Counted from the first letter of the stretch, positions 1 through 7,591 are shown. The stretch is 64,000 bases of DNA from Roseateles sp. DAIF2 (GCF_015624425.1 NZ_CP049919.1:1798001-1862000), one strand, 5' to 3'. Numbers and translations are program-made. Notes: generated from the sequence alone by a model not told the origin.

Positions 1-689
1 TTCAGCAGCGGGAACAGGGTGCCCAGGGTCTTGCCGATGCCGGTGGGCGCCTGGGCCAGCAGGCAGCGGCCGGCGCGCGCGGTCTTGAACACGCCCTCGG
101 CCAGCGCGCGCTGGCCGGCGCGGAACTCGCCGAAGGGAAAGCTCAGCGCGCTCAGGGCCGCGTCGCGCGCCGCGCGATGCGCCAGCTGCCGCTCGGCCCA
201 GGCCAGGAAGGCATGGCAGTGCTGCTCGAAGAAGGCCTGCAGCTGTACCGCGCCCAGGCGCTCGGTGAACACCGTCTCGCGCTGCTTGCCGATGTCGTAA
301 TAGACCAGGGCCAGCTCCAGCTCGTCCAGCGACTCCTGCTGGCACAGCAGCCAGCCGTAGATCTTCAGCTGCGCCCAGTGCAGCGCGCGGTGCGAGGCGG
401 GCTGGGATTCGAGCCGGCCCTTGAAGGTCTTGATCTCCTCCAGCCGCTGCTGTTGCGGCCGGTAGCCGTCGGCGCGGCCGCGCACGCGCAGCACGCAGTC
501 GCGGCCCTGGTATTCGCCGGCCAGGCTCAGCTCGGTCTGGTAGCCGGCGCCGCGGCCCTGCGCCACCGCGGCATGGCCGGCGACGCCCTCCTGCGCGGTC
601 GGCGCGGGTGTGAAGCGCAGGTCCAGGTCGCCACTCTTGGCCGTGAACTCGCACAGCTCGCGCACGGCCACCGTGTAGGCTGCGGGCAT
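1..689 (-). CDS. PD-(D/E)XK nuclease / DinG-type superfamily 2 helicase, 3' part beyond window
   Basis: Only the first 229 residues are inside the window; the gene continues past the left edge. Two parts are visible. Residues about 45-135 carry a RecB-like PD-(D/E)XK signature: Asp in GRADGY (D74), the ExK motif EIK (E85, K87) and a Q-x3-Y helix (Q107, Y111). Walker A, APTGIGKT at 214-221, starts a helicase core of the DinG/XPD class. The likely role is ATP-driven unwinding coupled to DNA cleavage in repair; that is family knowledge plus inference. The start ATG is 7 bp after the stop of the upstream nuclease-like gene, so both form one operon under the LexA box at 1565-1584. The iron-sulfur and later helicase motifs lie outside the window and could not be checked. 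Confidence 0.82.
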   Translation of the reverse strand, partial: MPAAYTVAVRELCEFTAKSGDLDLRFTPAPTAQEGVAGHAAVAQGRGAGYQTELSLAGEYQGRDCVLRVRGRADGYRPQQQRLEEIKTFKGRLESQPASHRALHWAQLKIYGWLLCQQESLDELELALVYYDIGKQRETVFTERLGAVQLQAFFEQHCHAFLAWAERQLAHRAARDAALSALSFPFGEFRAGQRALAEGVFKTARAGRCLLAQAPTGIGKTLGTLFPLL

Positions 690-696
690 CGCGCGC

Positions 697-1539
697 TCAG
701 GACAGTTGGGCGGGCGGGCGATCTGGATCGTCACCCATTTGGCCGAGCGGGCCCAGCGCCGTCTGGGCCGGGTCATGCTCGGCCTGCAGCGGCGTGGCCT
801 TGGCCAGCGCCAGCCAGACCGCGAAGGGCAGCTTGCAGGGCTGGTGGCGCGCCGGGCGCAGCAGCTCGAACTGGCCCTCGTCCAGGTCGCCATGCAGCAC
901 CCAGACGCCGAACTGCATCGGGATCTCGTTGGGCTTGGCGACCGCGGCCGGGAACACGTAATAGACCTCGCTGCACAGCCATTGGTAGGCCTGGCGCTTG
1001 GCCGCATGGCGCAGATCCGAGAGCAGGTCGGCGCGGCTGAACTTGATCTCGTGCACCATCGGCTGCAGATAGCTCTCCACCGAGGTGTTGCGCACCGAGA
1101 ACAGGTCGGGCCGCGCCATGCGCCAGACGCGCTTCACCGCGGCCGGCGGCGGTGCCTCGTCCTGCCACAGCGCGGCATCCGGCGGCTCGGGCGGCGGGGG
1201 CGGGGCTTCCGCCGCGGCGTCCTCGTCCTCGACCTGGGCGCGCAGGGAGAGCTCGCGCCAGACGATGCGGCCCATGTCCATCAGATGGCTGGCGAAGCGC
1301 TGGGCCAGTCGGTCGTGCGCGCTGGCCGAGCGCAGGCCGCGCTGGCGCGACTCGGCCAGCAGCTCGATGCCGGCCTCGGTCAGCTTCAGGGTCTCGCGGC
1401 CGGCGTCGTCGGCCTGCTGGCGCAACAGGCCGGCGGCCAGCAGATCGATCTCCAGGCCATCCTTGCAGGGCCAGCCGGCCGAGCGCCAGATCTGCAGCAG
1501 GCGCGCACGATGGAAGCGGGTCAGTTGAGGTGCCGACAT
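697..1539 (-). CDS. PD-(D/E)XK nuclease-like protein, SOS-controlled
   Basis: This 280-residue protein has an N-terminal helical, possibly winged-helix part (1-65), a Pro/Ala/Glu-rich linker at about 105-135, and a C-terminal domain with a nuclease-type signature: RPD (D145), then HEIK (E164, K166) followed by a helix, which is the D...ExK arrangement of the PD-(D/E)XK fold. The sequence resembles MmcB-type putative repair endonucleases only in this motif, so the exact family is not assigned. It is the first gene of an operon with the nuclease-helicase 7 bp downstream. Its ATG lies 25 bp after a LexA operator, so induction by DNA damage is expected. Nuclease activity is inferred from motifs alone. 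Confidence 0.75.
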   Translation of the reverse strand: MSAPQLTRFHRARLLQIWRSAGWPCKDGLEIDLLAAGLLRQQADDAGRETLKLTEAGIELLAESRQRGLRSASAHDRLAQRFASHLMDMGRIVWRELSLRAQVEDEDAAAEAPPPPPEPPDAALWQDEAPPPAAVKRVWRMARPDLFSVRNTSVESYLQPMVHEIKFSRADLLSDLRHAAKRQAYQWLCSEVYYVFPAAVAKPNEIPMQFGVWVLHGDLDEGQFELLRPARHQPCKLPFAVWLALAKATPLQAEHDPAQTALGPLGQMGDDPDRPPAQLS

Positions 1540-1564
1540 GGGAGCGGGAGCGGGTCGAAATGAA

Positions 1565-1584
1565 TACTGATTATAAATACAGTA
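1565..1584 (-). promoter_or_regulatory. LexA operator (SOS box) of the nuclease/helicase operon
   Basis: TACTGATTATAAATACAGTA has the CTG-N10-CAG core with TA extensions on both sides and an AT-only centre, the pattern of proteobacterial LexA boxes. It lies 25 bp upstream of the leftward nuclease-like gene. The rightward ABM gene begins 99 bp away on the other side and could be affected, but the leftward operon fits an SOS role better. Confidence 0.85.
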
Positions 1585-1683
1585 TTTGACGATTTTGCGG
1601 CCGGGGCCGGGTCTTGCTGGGGGCTGGCCTTACAGTCCGCGCTCGGCCGTTCCGGTTCGGCCGCCACCTGGGCCCCAGCAGCG

Positions 1684-2004
1684 ATGTTGTATTCCTCGAC
1701 CTTCATCTTCGGCAAGAAACAGTTCGATGACGAGTTCCATGCGCTCGACGCGGAGATCGCGCGGGTGGCCCGCGCGATTCCGGGCTACCGCGGCGAGGAG
1801 AGCTGGGAGAACCCGAGCACCGGCCTGTTCAGCAATGTCTATTACTGGGACTCGCTGGAGGCGCTGCAGCAGCTGATGGCCGATCCGCGGCATCGGCAGG
1901 CCAAGGCCGCGCAGGGGCGCTGGCTGGACGGCTACAAGGTCGTGGTCGCGCAGGTGCTGCGCGAATATGGCGATCCGGCGCTGGGCCTGTTGCCCAGGGA
2001 TTGA
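1684..2004 (+). CDS. Antibiotic-biosynthesis-monooxygenase (ABM) fold protein
   Basis: A 106-residue protein with the pattern of a single dimeric alpha/beta-barrel (ferredoxin-like) ABM domain: an N-terminal strand (SSTFIFGKKQ), a helix, the GYRG loop, a SNVYYWDS strand, the helix EALQQLMADPRHRQAK, and a final strand GYKVVVAQV. Such proteins are small haem-degrading enzymes, monooxygenases or stress proteins; no residue here decides between them. It is a single gene, convergent with the broken permease that ends 19 bp downstream. No specific substrate can be assigned. Confidence 0.72.
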   Translation: MLYSSTFIFGKKQFDDEFHALDAEIARVARAIPGYRGEESWENPSTGLFSNVYYWDSLEALQQLMADPRHRQAKAAQGRWLDGYKVVVAQVLREYGDPALGLLPRD

Positions 2005-2022
2005 GCCCGGCGGCGGCGGCGC

Positions 2023-2774
2023 TCAGAAGCGCGCCAGCAGCCGCGGCAGCGAGCCGGCCAGCAGCGCCAGGCCCGACAGGGTCAGCAGGCCCAGCACGAT
2101 CTGGCGAAAGCGCGCCTCCGAGATGCCGCTGTACAGGCGCGCGCCCAGCAGGGTGGGCAGCAGCATCGCCGGCGCGACGATCGCGAACAGCGGCAGCATC
2201 GCGCGGGTGACCAGGCCCTGCGTGAGGTAGACGATCATCGTGACGCTCAGCGCCGCGAGGTTGAAGTTCTGGATCACCGCGCGCTGCTCGTCCTTGGGCC
2301 AGCCGCGCAGGGTGCACCACAGGGTCGGGATCACGCCGGTGAAGCCGCCCAGCCCGCCCATCAGGCCGCCGCAGGCGCCGGCCACCGCGTCGGCCAGGCG
2401 GCCACCGCGGCGGATGCGCGGCAGGCGGCCCGCCGCGAGCATCAGCGGGCACCAGACGGCCAGCAGCAGGCCCAGGCCGGCCTGGAACAGCGGCAGGTCC
2501 AGCCGCGGCAGGATCGCGACCCCGACCGGGATGCCCGCGAGCCGCCGGCCAGGAAGGGCGCCAAGGCCCGCCAGCTGAAACCGCGCCGCACCGTCAGCGC
2601 CGCGATGATCTGGCCGGTCAGCGCGCCGAACACCGCCAGCGCGGCGGCCAGGCGCGGATCCAGCGACCAGGCCCAGAAGGACATCGCGGTCATGCCGAAG
2701 CCGAAGCCCGACAGGCCCTGCACGAAGCCGGCGGCGATGGCGCCGACGGCGACCAGGGCGAATGTGGAATCCAT
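2023..2774 (-). pseudogene. TSUP (TauE/SafE-type) permease, frameshifted
   Basis: The gene starts with MDSTFALVAVGAIAAGF and shows the hallmark glycine-rich segment QGLSGFGFGMTAM of TSUP anion exporters, then loses frame near 2540-2545. From there the family sequence continues in another frame (LAGIPVGVAILPRLDLPLF, then GGLMGGLGGFTGVIPTLW) to a stop at 2023. Restoring one C in the GGCGGC/CTCGCG context would rejoin the frames into a protein of about 250 residues with roughly eight membrane segments. Either the gene is inactivated by a one-base deletion or the assembly has an error in a G/C-rich run. The usual substrates of the family are sulfite, sulfoacetate or similar anions. Confidence 0.8.
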
Positions 2775-2899
2775 GGCGATGCGGGGAGAGGCGGCGATGG
2801 CCGTGGCTCAAGACCTGACCCCAGGAGGGGCGGCCGGAGCGGCGGGCGGATGTGGGCGCGACGCGACGTGGCGCTTGGCAAGCCGGGGGAAGCTGGGTA

Positions 2900-2919
2900 T
2901 GCTGTATGTATATACAGTA
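2900..2919 (+). promoter_or_regulatory. LexA operator (SOS box), second copy
   Basis: TGCTGTATGTATATACAGTA is a near-perfect LexA box: CTG and CAG separated by ten bases of alternating T/A with one G. It lies 26 bp before the ATG of the 30-codon frame at 2946 and 125 bp before the divergent broken permease. Position and orientation favour control of the short rightward frame. Confidence 0.85.
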
Positions 2920-2945
2920 TTCAATCCGCCGAGCGAGGCCCGATC

Positions 2946-3038
2946 ATGCACCACCCGTCCGCCTACCGCCAGACCTATCAACCCGCCCCCGCGCTGCGCC
3001 TGCCGCGCTGGCTGCTGAGCATCTGGTATTGGTTCTGA
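2946..3038 (+). CDS. Candidate SOS-induced 30-residue peptide
   Basis: A 30-codon frame begins at ATG 2946, with CGAGG as a plausible ribosome binding site 7 bp before it, and ends at TGA 3036-3038. The peptide starts MHHPSAYRQTY, has a Pro/Ala/Leu middle and a strongly hydrophobic aromatic end (RWLLSIWYWF). It lies directly downstream of a textbook LexA box and is followed by a cluster of hairpins that could end its transcript. Length, hydrophobic end and LexA control recall the E. coli TisB class of SOS-induced membrane peptides, but there is no sequence match to claim and the hydrophobic stretch is shorter. Translation is unproven. Confidence 0.55.
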   Translation: MHHPSAYRQTYQPAPALRLPRWLLSIWYWF

Positions 3039-3046
3039 CCCACTCA

Positions 3047-3207
3047 GCCCACCCCCTACGGCCTGCGGCCGCCCCCTCAAGGGGGCCGAGGCCGGACACA
3101 AACAGTCCTGAGGACTGTTTGTGTCTGCCGAGGGCCAAGGACTCTGGCCTTGGCACGTCCGTAGGACCGGCAAAGCCGGATCCTCGGACGTCGCTGGGTG
3201 GGGCAAT
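3047..3207. repeat. Composite hairpin cluster / intergenic repeat
   Basis: Four hairpins follow one another between the SOS peptide frame and the convergent arsC-like gene. The first is GCCCCCT-CA-AGGGGGC (3071-3086), inside a C-rich repeat (3047-3087) that recurs elsewhere in this window. The second has perfect 14 bp arms (3095-3108 and 3112-3125) around a TGA loop. The third is GCCAAGG/CCTTGGC (3134-3140, 3148-3154). The fourth is a long stem at 3155-3191 with ACGTCCG/CGGACGT outer arms and an AAA loop. No transposase is nearby. It may act as a transcription barrier. Confidence 0.7.
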
Positions 3208-3216
3208 GCGTCCGAA

Positions 3217-3573
3217 CTAGAGCAGCTGCAGCAGCAGCTCCGGCGGCCGCGCGATCACGGCGCGCTCGCCATGCACGACGATGGGGCGCTGCAGCAGCTT
3301 CGGATGCGCGGCGATGGCCTGCAGCACGGCCTCATCGCTCAGGGAGGCGTCGGCCAGACCCAGGCTGGCGTATTCCTCCTCGCCGCTGCGCAGCAGCTCG
3401 CGTGCAGGCAGGCCCAGCTGCGCAAGCAGGCTGCGCAGCTCGCCCGGCTGCGGCGGGTTCTGCAGGTAATCGACCACTTCGGGATCAAGCCCGCGCGCCT
3501 GCAGCAGGGCCAGGGCCTCGCGCGACTTCGAGCAGCGCGGGTTATGAAAAATGCGAATGAGCTTCTGTGCCAT
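3217..3573 (-). CDS. ArsC-family (arsenate reductase-like) protein
   Basis: A thioredoxin-fold protein of about 118 residues. It begins QKLIRIFHNPRCSKSR, with the redox cysteine in the HNPRCSKSR loop typical of glutaredoxin-dependent ArsC. It then has the ArsC-type segment VVDYLQNPPQPGELRSLL, and ends with the LLQRPIVVHGERAVIARPPE strand-loop carrying the conserved RPIV-x(7-9)-R region. The start is placed at MAQK (3573), because the in-frame ATG six codons upstream would add a non-conserved extension. It stands alone with no arsenic resistance genes beside it, so it may be a YffB/Spx-like member rather than a true arsenate reductase. Confidence 0.82.
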   Translation of the reverse strand: MAQKLIRIFHNPRCSKSREALALLQARGLDPEVVDYLQNPPQPGELRSLLAQLGLPARELLRSGEEEYASLGLADASLSDEAVLQAIAAHPKLLQRPIVVHGERAVIARPPELLLQLL

Positions 3574-3668
3574 GGCCCCAGGGTAAACCATAGCGCTGGT
3601 CGAGCCTGCCCCTCAGTACCCTCCGCGGTCCCGGAGTCGCAAGACGCCGCCGCGCACGAGGAGGCCGG

Positions 3669-5381
3669 ATGGCCGCGAGGAAAGACAAGACCGATGCCTA
3701 TCGGACCCTGCATCAGGGCTTCCGCTGGCAGGTGCCCGAGCAGTTCAGCCTCGCCGAGGCCTGCTGCGGCCGCTGGGCTCGCGAGACGCCGGAGGCCACG
3801 GCCATCCTGTTCGAAAGCGACAGCGGTTGCCGTGCGCAATACAGCTACGGCCAGCTGCAGCGCGCCGCGAACCGCCTCTCGAATGTGCTGAAGCGCCTGG
3901 GCGTCGCGCGCGGCGACCGGGTCGCGATCGTGCTGCCGCAGCGCTTCGAGACCGCGGTCGCGCATATCGCGATCAACCAGCTCGGCGCGATCGCGATGCC
4001 GCTGTCGATGCTGTTCGGCCCGGAGGCGCTGGAGTACCGGCTGCAGGACAGCGGCGCGGTGCTGGCCCTGGCCGAATGCGCGGCGCTGCCGGCGCTGCGC
4101 GGCGTGCGCGCGAACTGCCCGGCGCTGAAGCACCTGATCGTGGTCGGCGAATGCCCGGCCGGGCCGGACGAGATCGGCTGGATGGGGGCGCTGCAGGCCG
4201 AGGATGCGCGCTTCACGGCCGAGCGCATGCGGGCCGAGGACGCCGCGGTGCTGATCTACACCAGCGGCACCACCGGCCAGCCCAAGGGCGCGCTGCTGCC
4301 GCAGCGTGCGCTGATCGGCAATCTGAGCGGCTTCATCGCGAGCCAGAACTGGTTCGGCTTCGATCCCGACGATGCGACGCGGCCGACCCGGGCCGTGTTC
4401 TGGAGCCCGGCCGACTGGGCCTGGACCGGCGGGCTGATGGATGCGCTGCTGCCGACGCTCTACTTCGGCCGGCCGATCCTGGCCTATCAGGGCCGCTTCG
4501 CGCCGGACAAGGCCTTCGAGCTGATGGCCGCGCATGGCGTCACCCACACCTTCCTGTTCCCCACCGCGCTGAAGGCGATGATGAAGGCGGTGCCGCGGCC
4601 GCGCGCCAGCTATCCGGGCCTGCGCCTGGAGGCGGTGATGAGCGCCGGCGAGGCGGTCGGCGACGCGGTGTTCGCCTATGGCCGCGAGCAGCTCGGCCTG
4701 ACGATCAACGAGATGTTCGGCCAGACCGAGATCAACTATGTGGTCGGCAACTGCAGCCGGCTCTGGCCGGCCAAGCCCGGCAGCATGGGCCGAGCCTACC
4801 CGGGGCACCGGGTCGCGGTGATCGACGAGGCGGGCAAGACCTGTCCCCCGGGCGTGGCCGGCGACGTGGCGGTGCACCGCCGCGATGTGCATGGCGAGCC
4901 GGACCCGATCTTCTTCCTCGGCTACTGGAACAACGAGGCGGCGACGCGCGCCAAGTTCAGCGGCGATCCGGACGACAGCTGGTGCCGCACCGGCGATATG
5001 GCGCTGCAGGACGAGGACGGCTACCTCTGGTACCAGGGCCGCAGCGACGATGTGTTCAAGGCCGCCGGCTACCGCATCGGCCCCAGCGAGATCGAGAACT
5101 GCCTGGTCAAGCATGCGGCGGTCGCGAACGCCGCGGTCGTGCCCAAGCCCGATGCCGAGCGTGGCGCGCTGGTCAAGGCCTTCGTTGTGCTGGCGCCGGG
5201 TCACCAGGGCTCGGCCGCGCTGGTGGCCGAGCTGCAGGCCCATGTGAAGGGCCGGCTCGCGCCCTACGAGTACCCGAAGGAGATCGAGTTCATCGAGGCC
5301 CTGCCGATGACCACCACCGGTAAGCTGCAGCGGCGCGTGCTGCGCGAGTTGGAGCGCGAGCGGGCGGTGGCGGGGGCTTAG
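3669..5381 (+). CDS. Acyl-CoA synthetase (AMP-forming, medium-chain/acetate-like)
   Basis: A 570-residue ANL-superfamily adenylating enzyme. It shows the P-loop-like motif YTSGTTGQPKG (about 197-207), the A5-type motif MFGQTEINY, the A7/A8 region WCRTGDMALQDEDGYLWYQGRSDDVFKAAGYRIGPSE (described by its key TGD and GR-x-DD-x-(F/I)-K residues), and the C-terminal catalytic lysine in TTTGKLQRR. It would activate a carboxylic acid to acyl-AMP and then acyl-CoA in the cytoplasm. Overall architecture resembles the medium-chain (ACSM/AcsM) group; the substrate cannot be read from sequence. It is a single gene whose stop overlaps the convergent gene at 5378 by four bases. Confidence 0.88.
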   Translation: MAARKDKTDAYRTLHQGFRWQVPEQFSLAEACCGRWARETPEATAILFESDSGCRAQYSYGQLQRAANRLSNVLKRLGVARGDRVAIVLPQRFETAVAHIAINQLGAIAMPLSMLFGPEALEYRLQDSGAVLALAECAALPALRGVRANCPALKHLIVVGECPAGPDEIGWMGALQAEDARFTAERMRAEDAAVLIYTSGTTGQPKGALLPQRALIGNLSGFIASQNWFGFDPDDATRPTRAVFWSPADWAWTGGLMDALLPTLYFGRPILAYQGRFAPDKAFELMAAHGVTHTFLFPTALKAMMKAVPRPRASYPGLRLEAVMSAGEAVGDAVFAYGREQLGLTINEMFGQTEINYVVGNCSRLWPAKPGSMGRAYPGHRVAVIDEAGKTCPPGVAGDVAVHRRDVHGEPDPIFFLGYWNNEAATRAKFSGDPDDSWCRTGDMALQDEDGYLWYQGRSDDVFKAAGYRIGPSEIENCLVKHAAVANAAVVPKPDAERGALVKAFVVLAPGHQGSAALVAELQAHVKGRLAPYEYPKEIEFIEALPMTTTGKLQRRVLRELERERAVAGA

Positions 5382-6130
5382 AGCGCGCCACGATCCTTCG
5401 TGCCCATCCGCACGCTCAGCGTCGCATCGGCCGGCGCCAGCAGGCGCGCGCTGGCGGGCCAAGGCTCCTCGCCGGTCAGCACGGTGCAGGCGCGCTTGCT
5501 GTCCTTCGGCGCATCGGGGTCGCGGCCGCCCGGCTCGGTGGGCAGCGGCAGGCCCAGCAGCTGGCCGCGCTCGTCGCGCCATTCGAGTTCCCAGCGCGGC
5601 TGCTCGCTGCAGATGCGCACGCCGCCGACCTGCGGGAACAGCCAGCGCGCGTACCAGGGCAGCAGCTCGCCGCGCACGGTGCGCCCGACTTCCATGATGC
5701 GGCGCACCTGGGCCATCGTCAGCTGCTCCGGCTTGAGCGTGAGCTTGATCCGGCCATGCAGCTGCGCCTGGCCGCGCGGCAGGGTGCTGGCCAGTTCGGC
5801 AGTCTTGGCCTGCTCGGGCGGCAGCACCGGCAGCTCGAAGCGGCCCGCCGCGTCGCGCGGGATCGGGGTGTAGGCCTCGTCCTGCACCAGGGCGATCTTG
5901 ACCTTGTCGGTCGGCTGGCCGTCCTTGCGCGTGAGCTTGAAGTCCAGTGTGACCAGGCCCTGGCCATGCTTCTTCAGGTCCTGCAGGATGCCGTTCATGC
6001 GCCCATAAGGCATCGCGGCCGGATCCTTGACCATCTCGACCTGCACGGTCTCGAGCTGCCGGGTGGGCTCCTCGGCCAGGGCCGGCAGCGCGGCGAGCAG
6101 CAGGGCGATCGGGCGTAGCGAATGCTTCAT
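5378..6130 (-). CDS. Hypothetical exported protein
   Basis: A 250-residue protein with a signal peptide (MKHSLRPIALLLAALPALAEE, cleavage expected after ALA). The mature part is mostly beta-rich and soluble and has two cysteines (in RICSEQ and RACTVL) that may pair. No catalytic motif was recognised. It follows the TonB-like small protein by about 40 bp on the same strand and probably ends the operon that starts with the DUF2975/XRE genes. The true start is at MKHS (6130); a longer upstream frame exists, but only from shadow sequence. Confidence 0.65.
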   Translation of the reverse strand: MKHSLRPIALLLAALPALAEEPTRQLETVQVEMVKDPAAMPYGRMNGILQDLKKHGQGLVTLDFKLTRKDGQPTDKVKIALVQDEAYTPIPRDAAGRFELPVLPPEQAKTAELASTLPRGQAQLHGRIKLTLKPEQLTMAQVRRIMEVGRTVRGELLPWYARWLFPQVGGVRICSEQPRWELEWRDERGQLLGLPLPTEPGGRDPDAPKDSKRACTVLTGEEPWPASARLLAPADATLSVRMGTKDRGAL

Positions 6131-6171
6131 GGCTTCCTTCGGTGGGACATGAAAAGTGAAACGTGAAAAGT

Positions 6172-6744
6172 TCAGCGCTTGCATTTGCCGCGCGCCTCTG
6201 CCAGCAGCCAGAAAGGCGCGCTCAGCAGGCCCATGCCGCCGCCGATGAACTCGCCCTTCAGGCAGTCGCCGTGGCCGCTCTGGTCGATCCTGCGGGCCAG
6301 GCGCTGCTGCTCGGTCTCGCCGGGCGGTGCGGCGGTCAGCGGCGCCGCCTCGCGCGCGGCCTGGCGGATCGCGCGGCGCGTGGCCTCGCTGTCCAGCAGC
6401 AGGGGCTGCGTCGGCCCGGAGGCCGCTGCGCTGGCCGGCTGGGCGGGCGTGATCGCCGCGGTCTGCTCGACCGGGGCGCTGGCGGGTGCGGGCGCGGGCG
6501 CGGGGCGGGCCGTGCGCACCGCTGCGGCCGGGGCCTGCCGCGTCGGTGGCGTGATCCGGGCCGGTGGCGGCGCCGGCCTGGCCGCGATCAGGCGCAGCGG
6601 GATCGTGACGCGCGTCGTCGTCGCCGGATCCGGTCGACGCGGCGTCTGGCGCTGTGCGAACAGGCCGAACAGCAGCAGGGCATGGGCCAGCAGCACCAGT
6701 GCCAGCAGCAGACCCTGCCGCCGTGCCGGGGCACTGTTCTTCAT
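6172..6744 (-). CDS. Single-pass membrane protein with Pro/Ala-rich stalk (TonB-like layout)
   Basis: A 190-residue protein. One hydrophobic helix at about 12-30 (LLLALVLLAHALLLFGLF) anchors it in the inner membrane. Residues 35-115 form a Pro/Ala/Arg-rich periplasmic stalk, and the C-terminal 75 residues form a small domain with cysteines in HGDCLKGE and GKCKR. The layout resembles TonB-type energy transducers, but no TonB C-terminal motif is present. The ATG overlaps the stop of the XRE regulator (ATGA), so the two are translationally coupled. Function unknown. Confidence 0.65.
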   Translation of the reverse strand: MKNSAPARRQGLLLALVLLAHALLLFGLFAQRQTPRRPDPATTTRVTIPLRLIAARPAPPPARITPPTRQAPAAAVRTARPAPAPAPASAPVEQTAAITPAQPASAAASGPTQPLLLDSEATRRAIRQAAREAAPLTAAPPGETEQQRLARRIDQSGHGDCLKGEFIGGGMGLLSAPFWLLAEARGKCKR

Positions 6745-6980
6745 GCGTCGGCCCCTTCTTCATCATCGCCCTCGGGGCCGGGCTCATAGGCCAGCAGCTC
6801 GCCCGGCTGGCATTCCAGCACCGCGCAGATGCGCGCCAGGGTGTCGAAGCGCACGCCGCGCACCTTGCCGGACTTCAGCAGCGAGAGATTGGCCTCGGTG
6901 ATGCCGATGCGCTCGGCCAGCTCGCGCGAGCGCATCTTGCGTTTGGCCAGCATCAGGTCGAGGGTGACGACGATCGGCAT
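6741..6980 (-). CDS. XRE-family (YozG-like) transcriptional regulator
   Basis: A 79-residue Cro/CI-type helix-turn-helix protein. The DNA-binding fold covers residues 5-65 (LDLMLAKRKMRSRELAERIG, ITEANLSLLKSGKVRGVRFD, TLARICAVLECQPGELLAYE), followed by an acidic tail. Small regulators of this YozG type are usually paired with a DUF2975 membrane protein, as here. The start at MPIVV was chosen over an upstream in-frame ATG because homologues begin directly with this strand. It probably represses its own operon. Confidence 0.82.
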   Translation of the reverse strand: MPIVVTLDLMLAKRKMRSRELAERIGITEANLSLLKSGKVRGVRFDTLARICAVLECQPGELLAYEPGPEGDDEEGADA

Positions 6981-7036
6981 CTCAGCACCCCTCCGGGGGG
7001 CAGCGAACGACATGGACGAGAGGGCCGGTCATCGGC

Positions 7037-7591
7037 TCAGACGAACTCGGCGTTCTCGCGCGCCACCCGCGCGGCCTCGGCCAGCACGGTGGCCAGGGCC
7101 AGCAGCATCAGGCCGAACATCAGGCTCAGGTAATGCTGCGAGGACAGGCCGAACCAAAACACGCGCTGACCCGGCGGGTTGCCCCAGGTCAGGGCCAGCA
7201 CGGTCAGGGTATGGCCCAGCGGCATCGCGGCGGCCAGCGCGATCAGCGCCAGGCCCAGGCGGCGCAGATAGGCCGCGGGCCGCGGCGTCAGCAACTCGCC
7301 ATGGGCATAGCAGCCGAACAGCGACCAGAGCTGCCACAGCGCCCACAGCGCCACGCCGCCCGGCAGCATCGAGGCCGCGAAGCCGCCGGCCAGCGAGGCC
7401 GGGTCCAGCTGCACGGCCTTCAGCCCCCAATCGCCGGTGGCATGGCGGGCCACCCTTTCCGGATGGGTCCAGAACAGCAGCGCCAGGCTCAGGACCGTGA
7501 CCGCGCCGGCCACGCTCAGCGCGCGCACGCTATGGGCGAGGCGACGGATGCGGCGCAGGCCGTCGGACGGCAGGGTGGGAGCAGAATTCAT
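7037..7591 (-). CDS. DUF2975-type membrane protein
   Basis: A 184-residue inner-membrane protein with about four transmembrane segments (near residues 25-42, 68-90, 112-135 and 155-172). It lies 56 bp upstream of the YozG-like regulator, the standard arrangement of DUF2975 proteins with their XRE partner. The family's activity is unknown; it may sense or modulate the partner regulator. The upstream 117 bp region is unusually AT-rich and has two copies of CTGTAAA (near 7600 and 7622) that could be operator half-sites. Confidence 0.7.
   Translation of the reverse strand: MNSAPTLPSDGLRRIRRLAHSVRALSVAGAVTVLSLALLFWTHPERVARHATGDWGLKAVQLDPASLAGGFAASMLPGGVALWALWQLWSLFGCYAHGELLTPRPAAYLRRLGLALIALAAAMPLGHTLTVLALTWGNPPGQRVFWFGLSSQHYLSLMFGLMLLALATVLAEAARVARENAEFV

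Noticed and set aside
706..1563. Long plus-strand frames over the nuclease and helicase genes
   Set aside because: They are antisense shadows of GC-rich coding sequence: low-complexity Arg/Ala/Gly composition, and the opposite strand has motif-bearing proteins.
2811..2826. Several short matches to a CAAGACCTG(A/T)CCCC-like motif (near 2811, 4830, 13777, 15562 and, reversed, 28733), suggesting a REP-type repeat linked to RAYT transposases
   Set aside because: Most lie inside conserved protein motifs (for example WGQDLSP in the imelysin and GKTCPPG in the acyl-CoA synthetase), so the codons explain them. The few intergenic ones are too short to support a repeat family.
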